DNA of 32,892 bases from Chitinophagaceae bacterium (GCA_016706055.1 JADJKL010000013.1:1-32892); one strand, 5' to 3'. Numbered from the stretch's first letter, positions 9,700 to 18,625 are shown. Notes: generated by a model not told the origin, from the sequence alone. Numbers and translations are program-made.

Positions 9700-10520
9700 T
9701 AGTTTTTGTTTTTTCTAAAGAAGAAGAAGAGTAAGCCCACACCCAATATGGCTGATAAAAAAGCAACAGCCATTATTTGCAATTTACCATCAAAGAAACT
9801 TTTGGCTTTCGGATCTTTTTCCATCGTCAATAATACAAGGTCTCTTGATAATTGCGGTAATGCTTCTGCAGTATCCAATCCATGATAATAGCCCCGCACA
9901 TAACGGTTGCTGTCAATCAATACAAAATAATCAGTATGTATAAAGTTGGAATCTACTCCCATACCATCTTCTGCAGGCACTTTCAGTTCATTGATAATGT
10001 AGTCATAGATTTCTTTCTTTTCGCCAGTAAGCAACCACCACTGTTCGGGGTCAACCTGAAAACGGTCGGCCCAATATTTTAGTCGCTCTACTGAATCTCT
10101 TTCGGGATCAATACTGAATGAAAGAAAAGGTATCTGCTTATTAGTTTGGTCGCCAACTCGTTGCCCGTTATGGATTGATTCTGCAAGCCGTTTCATATTA
10201 GCAGTAAGCGTTGGACAAATGGTAGGGCAATGCGTAAAGAAGAAGTCAGCAATAATAATTTTTCCTTTCAGGCTGTCGAGTGTTATTTTTTTTCCTTCCT
10301 GATTAGTGAATGAAAAATTGGCAAGCTGATGCCATACGGTATCAGTTACCCGTTTGCCATTTTTTGTAACCGTAACAAGCGAATCGGGCAAATAATGCCG
10401 TGGCATATGTATTGCATTCTCACTTTTATTCTTTACAATAAAATAAGCAATCAATGGCAGTAGCAACGCCATCATTATTGCATATAGAGCTTTTTTATTC
10501 ACAATAACTTTCTTTATCAA
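9699..10520 (-). CDS. SCO1/SenC-family copper chaperone for cytochrome oxidase
   Basis: This intact 273-residue protein has an N-terminal membrane anchor (ALYAIMMALLLPLIAYFIV) and a periplasmic thioredoxin-like domain. The copper-binding motif CPTIC gives the Cys-x3-Cys pair, and the third ligand is probably the His in NFIHTDYFVLID. The SCO domain begins FSFTNQEGKKITLDSLKGK. SCO proteins deliver copper to, or reduce, the CuA site of oxidase subunit II, which is encoded in the same strand cluster. A second hydrophobic helix at the C-terminus (IMAVAFLSAILGVGLLFFFF), followed by RKNKN, gives it two membrane anchors. The stop codon overlaps the DUF420 start. Confidence 0.92.
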   Translation of the reverse strand: MIKKVIVNKKALYAIMMALLLPLIAYFIVKNKSENAIHMPRHYLPDSLVTVTKNGKRVTDTVWHQLANFSFTNQEGKKITLDSLKGKIIIADFFFTHCPTICPTLTANMKRLAESIHNGQRVGDQTNKQIPFLSFSIDPERDSVERLKYWADRFQVDPEQWWLLTGEKKEIYDYIINELKVPAEDGMGVDSNFIHTDYFVLIDSNRYVRGYYHGLDTAEALPQLSRDLVLLTMEKDPKAKSFFDGKLQIMAVAFLSAILGVGLLFFFFRKNKN

Positions 10521-10561
10521 CCCCTTCGATAAAACAAGTAATTCTTTTTTATCGGAGTCTG

Positions 10562-10588
10562 CCTCTCCCTTCTCAAAAAGGAGAGGGG
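10562..10588. repeat. short palindromic intergenic repeat (CCTCTCC...GGAGAGG)
   Basis: CCTCTCC (10562-10568) pairs with GGAGAGG (10580-10586). The same arms occur with a shorter loop at 27156-27175, and a remnant with an AGGGGAGGGG core lies near 24753-24762. All are in spacers, as expected for a dispersed genomic repeat rather than a gene-specific signal. Confidence 0.5.
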
Positions 10589-10613
10589 AGCCGGGAGGGT
10601 GAAGTTTAAAATT

Positions 10614-10663
10614 AAAACCATTAAACCGCTTCCTTGTTCAGTGGTAGCCGATTTAATGGTTTT
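10614..10663. terminator. 12-base inverted repeat after the oxidase genes, possible terminator
   Basis: AAAACCATTAAA (10614-10625) and TTTAATGGTTTT (10652-10663) are perfect inverted arms around a 26-base loop. The structure lies just after the stop codon of oxidase subunit IV on the minus strand and ahead of the SCO gene. The tail on the minus strand (AATTTTAAAC) is only weakly T-rich, so it could be a leaky terminator or a 3'-end stabiliser. Confidence 0.4.
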
Positions 10664-10688
10664 GGTTTATTAAAATATCCGGCAGTAA

Positions 10689-11144
10689 CTACTCCTTTCC
10701 GCTTTTATGTTCTGCGGGTGCTTCCGTCTTCTGGTGTTTTGCCGGAGTTGTAGTTTCTTTAAAATGTTTATCGTAATTATTACGAAGCTCTTTATAAGAA
10801 TTACCATCTGCTATAAAAGCAATGATAAACCATACAAAAAGCAAAAGCGGAACAATTATCGTCATAATCATATTTCTGATTTCATCACCAAGGTGCATGA
10901 ATACCGAAACAATATAATATGCTTTCGCTAAAGTAAGAATGCAAACTACTCCTTTAAACATCAATACCAATAAAGCACTTGGGTTCTCACCTTTATGAAT
11001 AGTATAAATAGATAATCCAATAATCAACTCAATGATAGTAATAACAGATAAAAGGATGGTCGTTTTACGTACCTTCTTTTTAAATGTTGCATCGTCCTGA
11101 TGTTCATGATGAATCGTTACTTCTTCAAATGCCGGATGTTCCAT
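10689..11144 (-). CDS. cytochrome c oxidase subunit IV family protein
   Basis: This 151-residue protein has three membrane helices (TTILLSVITIIELIIGLSIY; LLVLMFKGVVCILTLAKAYY; IIVPLLLFVWFIIAFIADG). The segment KAYYIVSVFMHLGDE is characteristic of bacterial COX4_pro subunits. Both ends are cytoplasmic and charged: a His-rich N-terminus (HHEHQDD) and a Lys/Glu-rich tail. It is a small accessory subunit of the heme-copper oxidase and closes the subunit III-III-IV block. About 90 bases separate it from the preceding subunit III gene; that spacer holds copies of the AAATTCC/GGAATTT spacer motif. Confidence 0.9.
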   Translation of the reverse strand: MEHPAFEEVTIHHEHQDDATFKKKVRKTTILLSVITIIELIIGLSIYTIHKGENPSALLVLMFKGVVCILTLAKAYYIVSVFMHLGDEIRNMIMTIIVPLLLFVWFIIAFIADGNSYKELRNNYDKHFKETTTPAKHQKTEAPAEHKSGKE

Positions 11145-11231
11145 ATTCTTTTAAATTACAAATTTATAAATTACAAATTCCAGAAAGCCATTTTCCTCTT
11201 TTGGAATTTGGGATTTGTCTTTTGGTATTTT

Positions 11232-12107
11232 TTATATAAGGTAGAAACACAAGAATACAAATACCCATACAAGATCTACAAAGTGCCAGTACAATCCTGC
11301 CTTTTCAATCATCAGGTAATGGCCTCTGTTTTTGAAAACATCTTTCTGTGTCATAATCAGCATAATGATATTGATAACAACACCAGAAAACACATGGAAT
11401 CCATGAAAGCCTGTAATGCCATAGAAATAACCTCCAAATGCTAATGGCCCTTTTTCTCTAACATGCATTTCTGCAAGGTCAACCATTCCTCTTAATTGCA
11501 CATCAGTCATTGCAGCCAATTCTCCGGTAGCATGAGAAGCATCATGACTATGTACTAATTGCACTAATGTTTCATGCGGTGTATTATTCAATGCAGCAGT
11601 TAATGCAGCATTATCATGTACTAAATTTCCCCATGGGTTGCCACCCATTGTTTGTCCAATCATTTCAATTTGTCCGTTGGCCAATACAGCATGTTCACCG
11701 GTAATAAGGTGATGCCACTCCCATGCCTGGCAACCTAAGAATGCAAGTCCACCAATAATAGTCCACACCATCCATTTTATTACACCTTGCTTATCTCCTT
11801 TATGTCCGGCATGTACTGCCAATACCATTGTTACGGAACTAATAATCAATATAAATGTCATTACACTCACAAAAGCCAATGGTAAATTAGCATGCCCTGC
11901 ACCCGGAAACGCATTGAACACTACGTTAGGATCGGGCCAGAAATTCTGACTAAAGCGAATAGTGCCATATGATATAAGAAATGCACCAAAAGTAAAAGCG
12001 TCACTCATCAGGAAGTACCACATCATTACTTTACCATACTCCAGATTGAAAGGGCTTTTACCTCCGCTCCACCATTTGGTCTTATGCATTGTCGTTGTTG
12101 TAGACAT
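11232..12107 (-). CDS. ctaE: cytochrome c oxidase subunit III (long form, 291 aa)
   Basis: This intact heme-copper oxidase subunit III has seven likely membrane helices. Signature segments are MMWYFLMSDAFTFGAFLISY (helix with conserved Asp/Ser), GCQAWEWHHLI, GITGFHGFHVFSGVVINII and the C-terminal YWHFVDLVWVFVFLCFYLI. Between helices lies a long hydrophilic insert (about 11470-11680) rich in His and Met, which I also recall in Bacteroidota homologues. Subunit III stabilises the catalytic core and supports proton uptake. It follows the shorter subunit III paralogue by 30 bases, so both are in one operon. Confidence 0.92.
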   Translation of the reverse strand: MSTTTTMHKTKWWSGGKSPFNLEYGKVMMWYFLMSDAFTFGAFLISYGTIRFSQNFWPDPNVVFNAFPGAGHANLPLAFVSVMTFILIISSVTMVLAVHAGHKGDKQGVIKWMVWTIIGGLAFLGCQAWEWHHLITGEHAVLANGQIEMIGQTMGGNPWGNLVHDNAALTAALNNTPHETLVQLVHSHDASHATGELAAMTDVQLRGMVDLAEMHVREKGPLAFGGYFYGITGFHGFHVFSGVVINIIMLIMTQKDVFKNRGHYLMIEKAGLYWHFVDLVWVFVFLCFYLI

Positions 12108-12137
12108 AGTAATAAAAATTAAAAAATCCGGCCCTCT

Positions 12138-12713
12138 TTATCCGCCGATTATTAAAAAGAATAATAATAAATAAATCCAAAGCAAATCCACAAAATGCCA
12201 ATATACAGCTGCTACTTCTACAGGTATCGAACTATATAGCTTTGTTTTGCCAACAAATGCTTTAATAAACATAATCAACAAAGTAATGATACCACCAATT
12301 ACATGTATAGCATGCAATCCAAATATCACATACAGAAATTGACCAGCTCCCGCACCCCTGAATGTAATCTGCTGCGCCCACAATTCCTGAAAGCCAAACC
12401 ACTGCAAAACCACAAACGCCACACCAAGAATTACTGTAATACCAATCAACAGCCGGTACTTATTCATTTCCCTTTGCTTAAAAGAACGTAATGCCATCTG
12501 CAATGTCAAACTACTGATTAAGATAACCGCAGTTGAAATCCAGAATGCTTTTGGCAGTTCCACTGTTATCCAGTTTGTCTGATTGCTTTTTACGATATAA
12601 GCACTTGTCAAACCGGCAAACATCATAATGATACTGCCAATTGCCACCCACAAAGTAAACTTGTGGGGATGCATCTTTTGTTTTTGTTGTGTACTCACTA
12701 TATCCATAATCAA
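12138..12713 (-). CDS. cytochrome c oxidase subunit III-like protein (short form, 191 aa)
   Basis: This five-helix subunit III homologue has the family signatures FGLHAIHVIGGIITLLI and YWHFVDLLWIYLLLFFLI near the C-terminus and FAGLTSAYIV in the first helix. It is about 100 residues shorter than the neighbouring subunit III and lacks the two extra helices and the hydrophilic insert. Two subunit III paralogues side by side are usual in Bacteroidota oxidase operons. The start could be either Met of MIMD (12713 or 12707); homologues begin shortly before the basic HPHKF segment, so the choice matters little. Confidence 0.9.
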   Translation of the reverse strand: MIMDIVSTQQKQKMHPHKFTLWVAIGSIIMMFAGLTSAYIVKSNQTNWITVELPKAFWISTAVILISSLTLQMALRSFKQREMNKYRLLIGITVILGVAFVVLQWFGFQELWAQQITFRGAGAGQFLYVIFGLHAIHVIGGIITLLIMFIKAFVGKTKLYSSIPVEVAAVYWHFVDLLWIYLLLFFLIIGG

Positions 12714-12724
12714 AATTCAAATTC

Positions 12725-13099
12725 TTAAATCTCAAATTCCAAATCACTAACTCTCACTAGCTTTTGGTTCATCGTTTTTTCAACAGCTGAAATCTTTTAA
12801 GTGTCCCCTTCATCTTAAAGTCTTTCAGTTTCCATTTCCTTATTACCAAACACTTCTATTAAACCTAAAAAGTGCATCGATTCTTTAGCCTCTTTTCTAC
12901 TTATTCTAATTCTATACTTCAAATCTCCTGGGCCAACATTCTCATTCCTTCAAATTTGCTGACCACTTGACCTTGTTACCTGTTTTAATCTTCAAATTCT
13001 CGCCTTTTAACTTCTTGGTAAAGCCCTCACCCTTTCGCAAATTGCCCGTTCTTCTAATGGATGCTCACTTGATTGGAATTACTTTCTTTGGAATTTCAT
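12725..13099 (-). pseudogene. broken four-helix-bundle (23S rRNA intervening-sequence) family gene
   Basis: Between ctaB and the short subunit III gene the minus strand encodes a scrambled but recognisable four-helix-bundle protein. Fragments in order are EHPLEERA, ERVRALPR, VTRSSGQQI, NENVGPGDLKYRIRISRKEA, then KESMHFLGLIEVFGN, EMETERL and KISAVEKTMNQKLVRV. The family pattern (LEERT...FAxRVRAL...VxRSSGSVGANYIEA, ENVGPGDLKYRIRISRKEAKES) is followed throughout. The span of 375 bases equals the family length of about 120 residues, so nothing large is missing. At least four stops or shifts break it, more per kilobase than in the oxidase genes. Stand-alone copies of this family are common in Bacteroidota; their function is unknown. 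The ATG at 13099 directly abuts the ctaB stop. Confidence 0.75.
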
Positions 13100-13100
13100 C

Positions 13101-13985
13101 CTAAACTTTAGCCAGTAATAATGCTAACATCACAACTGGCAAATACATATAACTTCCAAACATCACTTGCCTTGCAGATGCTACATCCATTTTTCTATAC
13201 AATGTCAAACATCTTCCTATCATAAATAAATTAGCTAATCCTATTAATGACAAACTAATTATTCCATTTACTCCTTCATAACTACACATTCCAATAAAGA
13301 ACGGCGCCAGAGTAACCGGTATCAGCAACAACGAATACAAAATAGTTTGCAGCGCTGTAAACTTTGTCGGTCCTTTATCAGCCGGTAACAATTTAAATCC
13401 TGCTGTTGAATAATCTTTGTGCGCCACCCAGGCAATCGCCCAAAAATGGGGAAATTGCCAGAAGAACTGGAATGCAAACAATACCCAGCCACCGACTCCC
13501 AAATTTCCATCACCTGCTGCCCAGCCAATAAGGCATGGTAATGCACCAGGCACTGCACCTACCAACACCGCAATTGAATTTACTTTCTTCAATGGCGTAT
13601 AGATAAATGCGTAGAGGAACAAACTAAATGCTGCTAACCCTGCCGCCAGCCAGTTAAAATAATGACCAAGAATAAAAACTCCCGCCGCTCCGGTAATGAT
13701 GGCAAAAGCCCATCCTTCCGCAACACTCATCCGACCAGAAGCAACCGGTCTCTTCGCCGTACGCTTCATCATCGCATCCGTATCTTTTTCAACTACTTGG
13801 TTTATGGCATTAGCACTGCCTGTTACCAGCATCCCACCTACAAAGAGCAAGAATACCATCGTCCAGCGGTTCAGCACATATTGTTCCGAACCTTGTGTCA
13901 GCAAAAAACTAATAACACTGCTGAACACCACCATGATACTCAGCGAAAGCTTCATCAACTGTAAATAATCTTTTACCTTCTTCAT
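13101..13985 (-). CDS. ctaB: protoheme IX farnesyltransferase (heme O synthase)
   Basis: This intact 294-residue UbiA-type prenyltransferase has about nine membrane helices. The first Asp-rich site reads NAINQVVEKDTDAMMKRTAK followed by RP, the diagnostic N-x3-x3-D-x-D-x4-RT-x2-RP pattern of CtaB. The second loop appears as HKDYSTAGFKLLPADKG. It adds a farnesyl group to heme b, giving heme O for the oxidase; CtaA, which makes heme A, is not visible in this window. It sits among the oxidase subunit genes it serves. A 351-base gap with repeats separates it from the subunit I gene upstream. Confidence 0.95.
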   Translation of the reverse strand: MKKVKDYLQLMKLSLSIMVVFSSVISFLLTQGSEQYVLNRWTMVFLLFVGGMLVTGSANAINQVVEKDTDAMMKRTAKRPVASGRMSVAEGWAFAIITGAAGVFILGHYFNWLAAGLAAFSLFLYAFIYTPLKKVNSIAVLVGAVPGALPCLIGWAAGDGNLGVGGWVLFAFQFFWQFPHFWAIAWVAHKDYSTAGFKLLPADKGPTKFTALQTILYSLLLIPVTLAPFFIGMCSYEGVNGIISLSLIGLANLFMIGRCLTLYRKMDVASARQVMFGSYMYLPVVMLALLLAKV

Positions 13986-14042
13986 CCGCTTCCGCTTATT
14001 ATATAAAGAACATAAATTTTATGTCCCAAACTTCTGTACTAC

Positions 14043-14062
14043 CCTGCCTGCCGGCAGGCAGG
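14043..14062. repeat. perfect 20-base palindrome
   Basis: CCTGCCTGCC followed by GGCAGGCAGG forms a perfect 20-base palindrome in the spacer between ctaD and ctaB. It lies next to other palindromes (14123-14195), suggesting a REP-like repeat cluster rather than a regulatory site for one gene. Confidence 0.6.
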
Positions 14063-14122
14063 TATCATCGTCCCTTGCGTCGCACTCTTGTGCTGCAGGA
14101 ATTCTATTCATCAAAATATGTC

Positions 14123-14195
14123 ACCCCTATGGGGTTCAAATACATTCTTCGTTTTCATTTCTCCGGGTTAAAACCCGGAGCTACTGATATTTCGC
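14123..14195. repeat. REP-like palindrome cluster in the ctaD-ctaB spacer
   Basis: Three hairpin units follow each other: ACCCC-TAT-GGGGT (14123-14135), CTCCGGGTT-AA-AACCCGGAG (14161-14180) and a looser GCCCCTACGAGGC unit (14184-14196). The wording, with CCGGGTTAAAACCCGG and TTTCGCCCCTACG next to each other, is familiar to me from dispersed repeats in Bacteroidota genomes. The whole spacer 13986-14336 (351 bases) holds no credible gene. Besides the repeats it has a T/C-rich stretch with short direct repeats of CACTATTCAC type near 14320. Hairpins here could separate the ctaD transcript from ctaB. Confidence 0.6.
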
Positions 14196-14336
14196 CCCTA
14201 CGAGGCTAACTGTCTTATTGATAATCTTACTACATTCTCTTATTCATACTTTCTGCTATTCACCTTCTATCAGAGTCTTCAAAAAATCAACCTATTCGAC
14301 CCCATTCACTTCTCACCATTCACTATTCACCACTCA

Positions 14337-16142
14337 CTAATGCTTACTCTCATCCTCACCAATCGGCTCTGTCTGCGGAATAAAATCTCTTCCGTCTTTA
14401 CTATAATCATAAGGCCAACGGTGTACTTCAGGAATTTCTCCTTCCCAGTTACCATGTCCCGGACGCAATGGAGTTGTCCACTCCAATGTGTTTGCACCCC
14501 ATGGATTTTTGTTGGTTACTTTTCTTCCTTTAAATATTGAATAAATGAAATTGAAAACAAACATCAACTGTACTGCAAAAACTATGATTGAAACAATTGT
14601 AATCATTTTATCCATTTGAGTAAAGTCATTGAACGAAACCCATCCTCTTTTATCAAGATAACGACGTGGAACTCCAGCAAGACCTTGATAGTGCATTGGC
14701 CAGAAAATAAGATAGGCGCCAACCATTGTTACCCAAAAATGCAAATAACCTATTGTGTTATTTAAATAACGACCAAACATTTTAGGAAACCAATGATAAA
14801 TACCAGCGAACATGCCAAAGAAGGCAGCTACACCCATCACAATATGGAAGTGTGCCACAATAAACATGGTATCATGTAAATGAATATCAATGGTTGAGTT
14901 TCCGAGGAATATACCAGTTAATCCGCCAGATATAAATAAACTTACAAAGCCAATAGAAAATAAAGTGGCAGGTGTAAAACGAATGTTTCCTCGCCATAGA
15001 GTCGTTAACCAGTTAAAAACTTTAATAGCCGATGGTACCGCAATTAATAAAGTAAGTAATACGAATATCGAACCCAGGAAAGGATTTAAACCTGTTACAA
15101 ACATATGGTGTGCCCATACTAAAAAGGCCAGGATAGTAATAGCAAACAAAGAGCCCAACATCGCCATATAACCGAAAATTGGTTTTCGGGAATTAACCGA
15201 TAAAATTTCTGATACCATTCCCATCGTCGGTAGGATAATAATATAAACTTCAGGATGCCCAAGGAACCAGAATAAATGCTGGAAGAGAATTGCACTACCA
15301 CCTTCATTTGGCAAAATCTGTCCATTTACCACAATATCACTCAGGAAGAAGCTTGTGCCTAGGTTTCTGTCAAATAAGAGAAGAATGGCTCCAGATAATA
15401 ATACCGGGAAAGAAAGTACACCCAGAATAGCTGTAAATAGAAGAGCCCATACTGTTAATGGTAACCTTGTCATACTCATTCCCTTGGTACGCATATTCAA
15501 TATCGTAGTGATATAGTTGATACCTCCTAAAAGAGAAGAGACAATAAACATAGCCATACTCACCAACCAAAAATCCATTCCTCGTATCGATCCGGACGAA
15601 GCTTGTCCTAATGCACTAAGCGGAGGATAAATTGTCCATCCACCAGATGCAGGACCAGTAGAAATAAACAAAGAAGCAAACATAATTATACTGGCCAAAA
15701 AGAAGAACCAGTAAGAAAGCATATTCAGGAAAGGTGAAGCCATATCCCTTGCACCAATTTGCAATGGAATAAGAAAATTAGCAAATGTTCCGCTCAGTCC
15801 TGCTGTTAATACAAAGAACACCAATATTGTTCCGTGCATGGTAATTAACGCATAATAAAACTCCGGCTGAATCTGGCCACCCTTTGCCCAGTTACCAAAA
15901 AACGTTTCCAATATCGGGAACGATTGTTCAGGATAACCTAATTGCAAACGGAATAATACAGAAAACAAACCACCAATGATGGCCCAAATCATTCCTGTTA
16001 TTAAGAATTGTTTGGCAATCATTTTATGATCCTGACTAAAAATATATTTTGAAACAAACGATTGATGATGATGGCCATGACCATCATGATGCACTGCATG
16101 TGCAGTGGCTGCTCCCGGATATACATTCATTGCTTCGCTCAT
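14337..16142 (-). CDS. ctaD: cytochrome c oxidase subunit I, A1-type heme-copper oxidase
   Basis: This intact catalytic subunit has about 601 residues. Heme and copper ligands are visible: the low-spin heme a His in MHGTILVFFVLTAG; the CuB His and cross-linked Tyr in GHPEVYIIILP, whose Glu is the D-channel residue of A1-type enzymes; the paired CuB His in VWAHHMFVTG; and the heme a3 and heme a His in HDTMFIVAHFHIVMG. It reduces O2 to water and pumps protons. I start it at ATG 16142 (MSEAMNVYPG), since the longer frame from 16190 begins in the intergenic hairpin. The N-terminus is His-rich (HHDGHGHHHQ), typical of Bacteroidota copies. Subunit II lies 92 bases upstream. Confidence 0.96.
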   Translation of the reverse strand: MSEAMNVYPGAATAHAVHHDGHGHHHQSFVSKYIFSQDHKMIAKQFLITGMIWAIIGGLFSVLFRLQLGYPEQSFPILETFFGNWAKGGQIQPEFYYALITMHGTILVFFVLTAGLSGTFANFLIPLQIGARDMASPFLNMLSYWFFFLASIIMFASLFISTGPASGGWTIYPPLSALGQASSGSIRGMDFWLVSMAMFIVSSLLGGINYITTILNMRTKGMSMTRLPLTVWALLFTAILGVLSFPVLLSGAILLLFDRNLGTSFFLSDIVVNGQILPNEGGSAILFQHLFWFLGHPEVYIIILPTMGMVSEILSVNSRKPIFGYMAMLGSLFAITILAFLVWAHHMFVTGLNPFLGSIFVLLTLLIAVPSAIKVFNWLTTLWRGNIRFTPATLFSIGFVSLFISGGLTGIFLGNSTIDIHLHDTMFIVAHFHIVMGVAAFFGMFAGIYHWFPKMFGRYLNNTIGYLHFWVTMVGAYLIFWPMHYQGLAGVPRRYLDKRGWVSFNDFTQMDKMITIVSIIVFAVQLMFVFNFIYSIFKGRKVTNKNPWGANTLEWTTPLRPGHGNWEGEIPEVHRWPYDYSKDGRDFIPQTEPIGEDESKH

Positions 16143-16165
16143 ACTTCTTTTATTTTTTTCCTCAT

Positions 16166-16183
16166 CTCCGCCAACCGGCGGAG
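16166..16183. repeat. hairpin between subunit II and subunit I genes
   Basis: CTCCGCC (16166-16172) and GGCGGAG (16177-16183) pair perfectly around an AACC loop, 24 bases before the ctaD start codon. There is no T run, so it is unlikely to be a terminator. It could be an RNA-processing or stability element, or a dispersed GC-rich repeat. Confidence 0.5.
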
Positions 16184-16233
16184 GTTTCAAAAATTCATTT
16201 TATTAAACTATCGCCTGGGTATTGCGATATTTA

Positions 16234-17272
16234 TTATTTTATTATCGCAGCTACGGGTTGAATCGTTGCTGTATCTTTTTTAACCGATGGATCTTTGTCC
16301 GGATTTGCAACCAGATATTGTGGCTTTTTGCCGGCCATCCATGCATCAAACTCTTCTTGAGTTTCTACAATAATTACACCTCTCATACTATAATGACCCT
16401 TACCGCACATTTGATCACAAGAAATTTCATAAGCAAAATCGGGTTTCCCTGTTTTCTCAACCATTTGTTTTGTTGTGAACTTCGGTGTAAACCACATTGT
16501 TGTAGGTGTGCCGGGCACAGCATCCATTTTCAATCTAAAATGTGCTAATCCTACATCATGAATTACATCTTTTGCGCCTATTACTAATCTAACAGGTTTG
16601 TTGACTACTAAATGCATCGTTTGTTCATCAAAAATATCATCATGGTTAGCAGGATCTTCCCAGATTTGTCCAGCAGGATTATTGTTAGCAGGGTCTACTT
16701 TCTTAAAATATTTTTTTCCTAAAATGCCATCTCTGCCCGGATAACGGAACTCCCAACCAAACTGCTTACCTACCACTTCCACTTGCATTGCATTTTTAGG
16801 TGAATCACCGGTTATTTTAAACCAGTAGAATAAGCCAAATCCAACTAACACCGTAAGTGCAATAGCAGGAATTACTGTCCAGATCAGCTCTAACTTATTA
16901 TTATGCGGATAGTAAAAAGCTTTTCTTTTATCTGATTCCTGGTATTTGAACGAGAACCAGAATAAAGCAATCTGTGTCAAAAAACACAATTCCTGTAAGT
17001 GCAATAGTTATATAAAGCATTCTATCGATCAATACTCCATGATCAGATGCAGGCTCACCAAGAATTTTTCCTTTTAATTGTTCATTGCAATAATACACAC
17101 CAATCAAACCAACAATTAAAAAAACCAATAGCAGAAATGCATTAACCTTGTTGGATTGTTTACGGGTCTTTTCCTCACCCCGCAATACGGCCACATATTC
17201 GCTGGCCTTGGCTATCTGAAACGTAATCAGAAACCCCAGTGCTAAAATCGCTATAATGAAAAATGTCTGCAT
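16234..17272 (-). CDS. ctaC: cytochrome c oxidase subunit II (one frameshift)
   Basis: The protein begins MQTFFIIAILALGFLITFQI and has additional N-terminal helices. The frame then breaks at an A run (plus strand 16979-16984); removing one base joins TGIVF to LTQIALFWFSFKYQ. The cupredoxin domain carries the binuclear CuA site: His in IHDVGLAHFRLKMDAVPG, and Cys-x3-Cys plus His and Met in EISCDQMCGKGHYSMRG. The total is about 346 residues. There is no C-terminal cytochrome c domain, so it is of aa3 rather than caa3 type and must take electrons from a separate cytochrome, probably ActE or the monoheme cytochrome of this cluster. A hairpin (17337-17366) separates it from actF. Confidence 0.93.
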
Positions 17273-17336
17273 AATCTATCTTCGATTAAAAATTCCAAAT
17301 AAATAAATTCCAACAGCTTCAACTTATTATTTCAAT

Positions 17337-17366
17337 GTGTTAGTCGCTCTTCGAGGCGACAAACAC
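17337..17366. promoter_or_regulatory. long hairpin between complex III and oxidase genes
   Basis: GTGTT-A-GTCGC (17337-17347) pairs with GCGAC-A-AACAC (17356-17366), ten base pairs with one internal mismatch and an 8-base loop. It lies right after the actF stop codon and before ctaC, at the boundary between the complex III and oxidase blocks. No T run follows on the minus strand, so attenuation or mRNA processing is more likely than full termination. Confidence 0.45.
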
Positions 17367-17372
17367 CAACAT

Positions 17373-18598
17373 TTAAGTATGATGAATCACACTTTCTTTT
17401 ATAAACGGATGATTCTTGGCTAATAGCGGTACTTTGCTTAAAGCTCTGCCCGTTACAAACATGATCAATCCTACAAACCCTAATGCCACTCCAAAATCCC
17501 AAAGTATCATCGGCACATGTTCCTTCTGATGACCTGGGAATACCATCTGGTAGAAATCTAACCAGTGGCCAAATATTATCAGCAACGACATAAAAGTTAA
17601 GGTCGCATAATTCCTTTTCGAATTCCTGCTCATAAATATCAGTAATGGTGCAAGGAAATTTATAATAAACATGAGCCAGAAAATTCCACTATACATCCCT
17701 TGTGCTCTTGGTTTGAAGTAAGTTGTTTCTTCCGGAATATTTGCATACCAAATCAACATAAACTGAGAGAACCACAAATAAGTCCAGAAAATAGAGAAGG
17801 CAAACATGAACTTTCCTAAATCATGCAAATGCTCTTCGTTCGTTAACTCCAGGTAATTATTATTCTTAAGGAAAACAACAAACAATGTAATCAAGGCTAC
17901 ACCTGCAACAAATGTGCTGGCAAATGTTACCAACTAAACATGGTACTGTACCAATGCGCATCAATACTCATTAACCATAACCATGGAATAGAAGACAATA
18001 CAGTTAAAGAGAAAACGACAATGTAAATAGCTGCCCAAACTGTATTGTTCCAGATATATTTTTTTCCTTCTTCAACATTCAATGGCTTATTATCTATGCT
18101 TTGAGAAAGCTTTCTCATTTTCCTTCCTAATAATGACCAAGAAAGAATTGTCAACACTGTCATTACTGCAAAGAAGTTCTTATTTAAAAATCCTTTTTTA
18201 AAATTCAGGATAGCATCATGCTTTACATGTTCTGTATCTGTCCAGTGATATATTTCATGATTACCACCAAAGCAAATGAGTAAAAGAATAACCACACAAA
18301 TAGTTTCCTACTACCGGCACACAGGCGGAAATAGCTTCTGAAACTCTACGGAATGACATCTGCCACACACCCCCAAGCTAACGTAATAGCGCAGATAAAG
18401 AACATGGCTGCATTTACAACTAATAAAAGTAAACACTGTTTTGCAACAATGAACCCCAAAAACGAGCCTGCGAAGTTGCATCACTCTTGAACCATGTGTA
18501 GCATACAAGCCAACAATAGCCAATATGCCGACTACCATCAGCGTAATTGCTATAGTGTTAAAACGCTTTGGTACTGTATATTTTTCCCGGATTACCAT
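17373..18598 (-). CDS. actF: alternative complex III subunit ActF (several frameshifts)
   Basis: The product is read in three or more frames from ATG 18598 (MVIREKYTVPKRFNTIAITL) to the C-terminus ending KNHPFIKESVIHHT. Recognisable segments include EIYHWTDTEHVKHD, PWLWLMSIDAHWYSTMFSW, LHDLGKFMFAFSIFWTYLWF and QFMLIWYANIPEET. These match the roughly 10-helix ActF subunit, a divergent paralogue of ActC/NrfD. By family knowledge it is part of the membrane module of the quinol:cytochrome c/oxidase oxidoreductase. The coding span gives about 408 residues, close to the expected length, so shifts rather than large deletions explain the breaks. The first break is near 18480; the last is near 17930. 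Confidence 0.88.
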
Positions 18599-18625
18599 CT
18601 TGTTCGTTTATTAATTCTTCAAAAA

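Noticed and set aside
11100..11444. Plus-strand frame of 114 codons
   Set aside because: It runs opposite subunit IV and III genes and across their spacer, with no sensible protein features.
13662..13968. Two plus-strand frames opposite ctaB
   Set aside because: Shadows of the CtaB membrane helices; ctaB itself is intact and recognisable.
14021..14209. 62-codon plus-strand frame
   Set aside because: It consists of translated palindromic repeats (14043-14196) and has no protein-like pattern.
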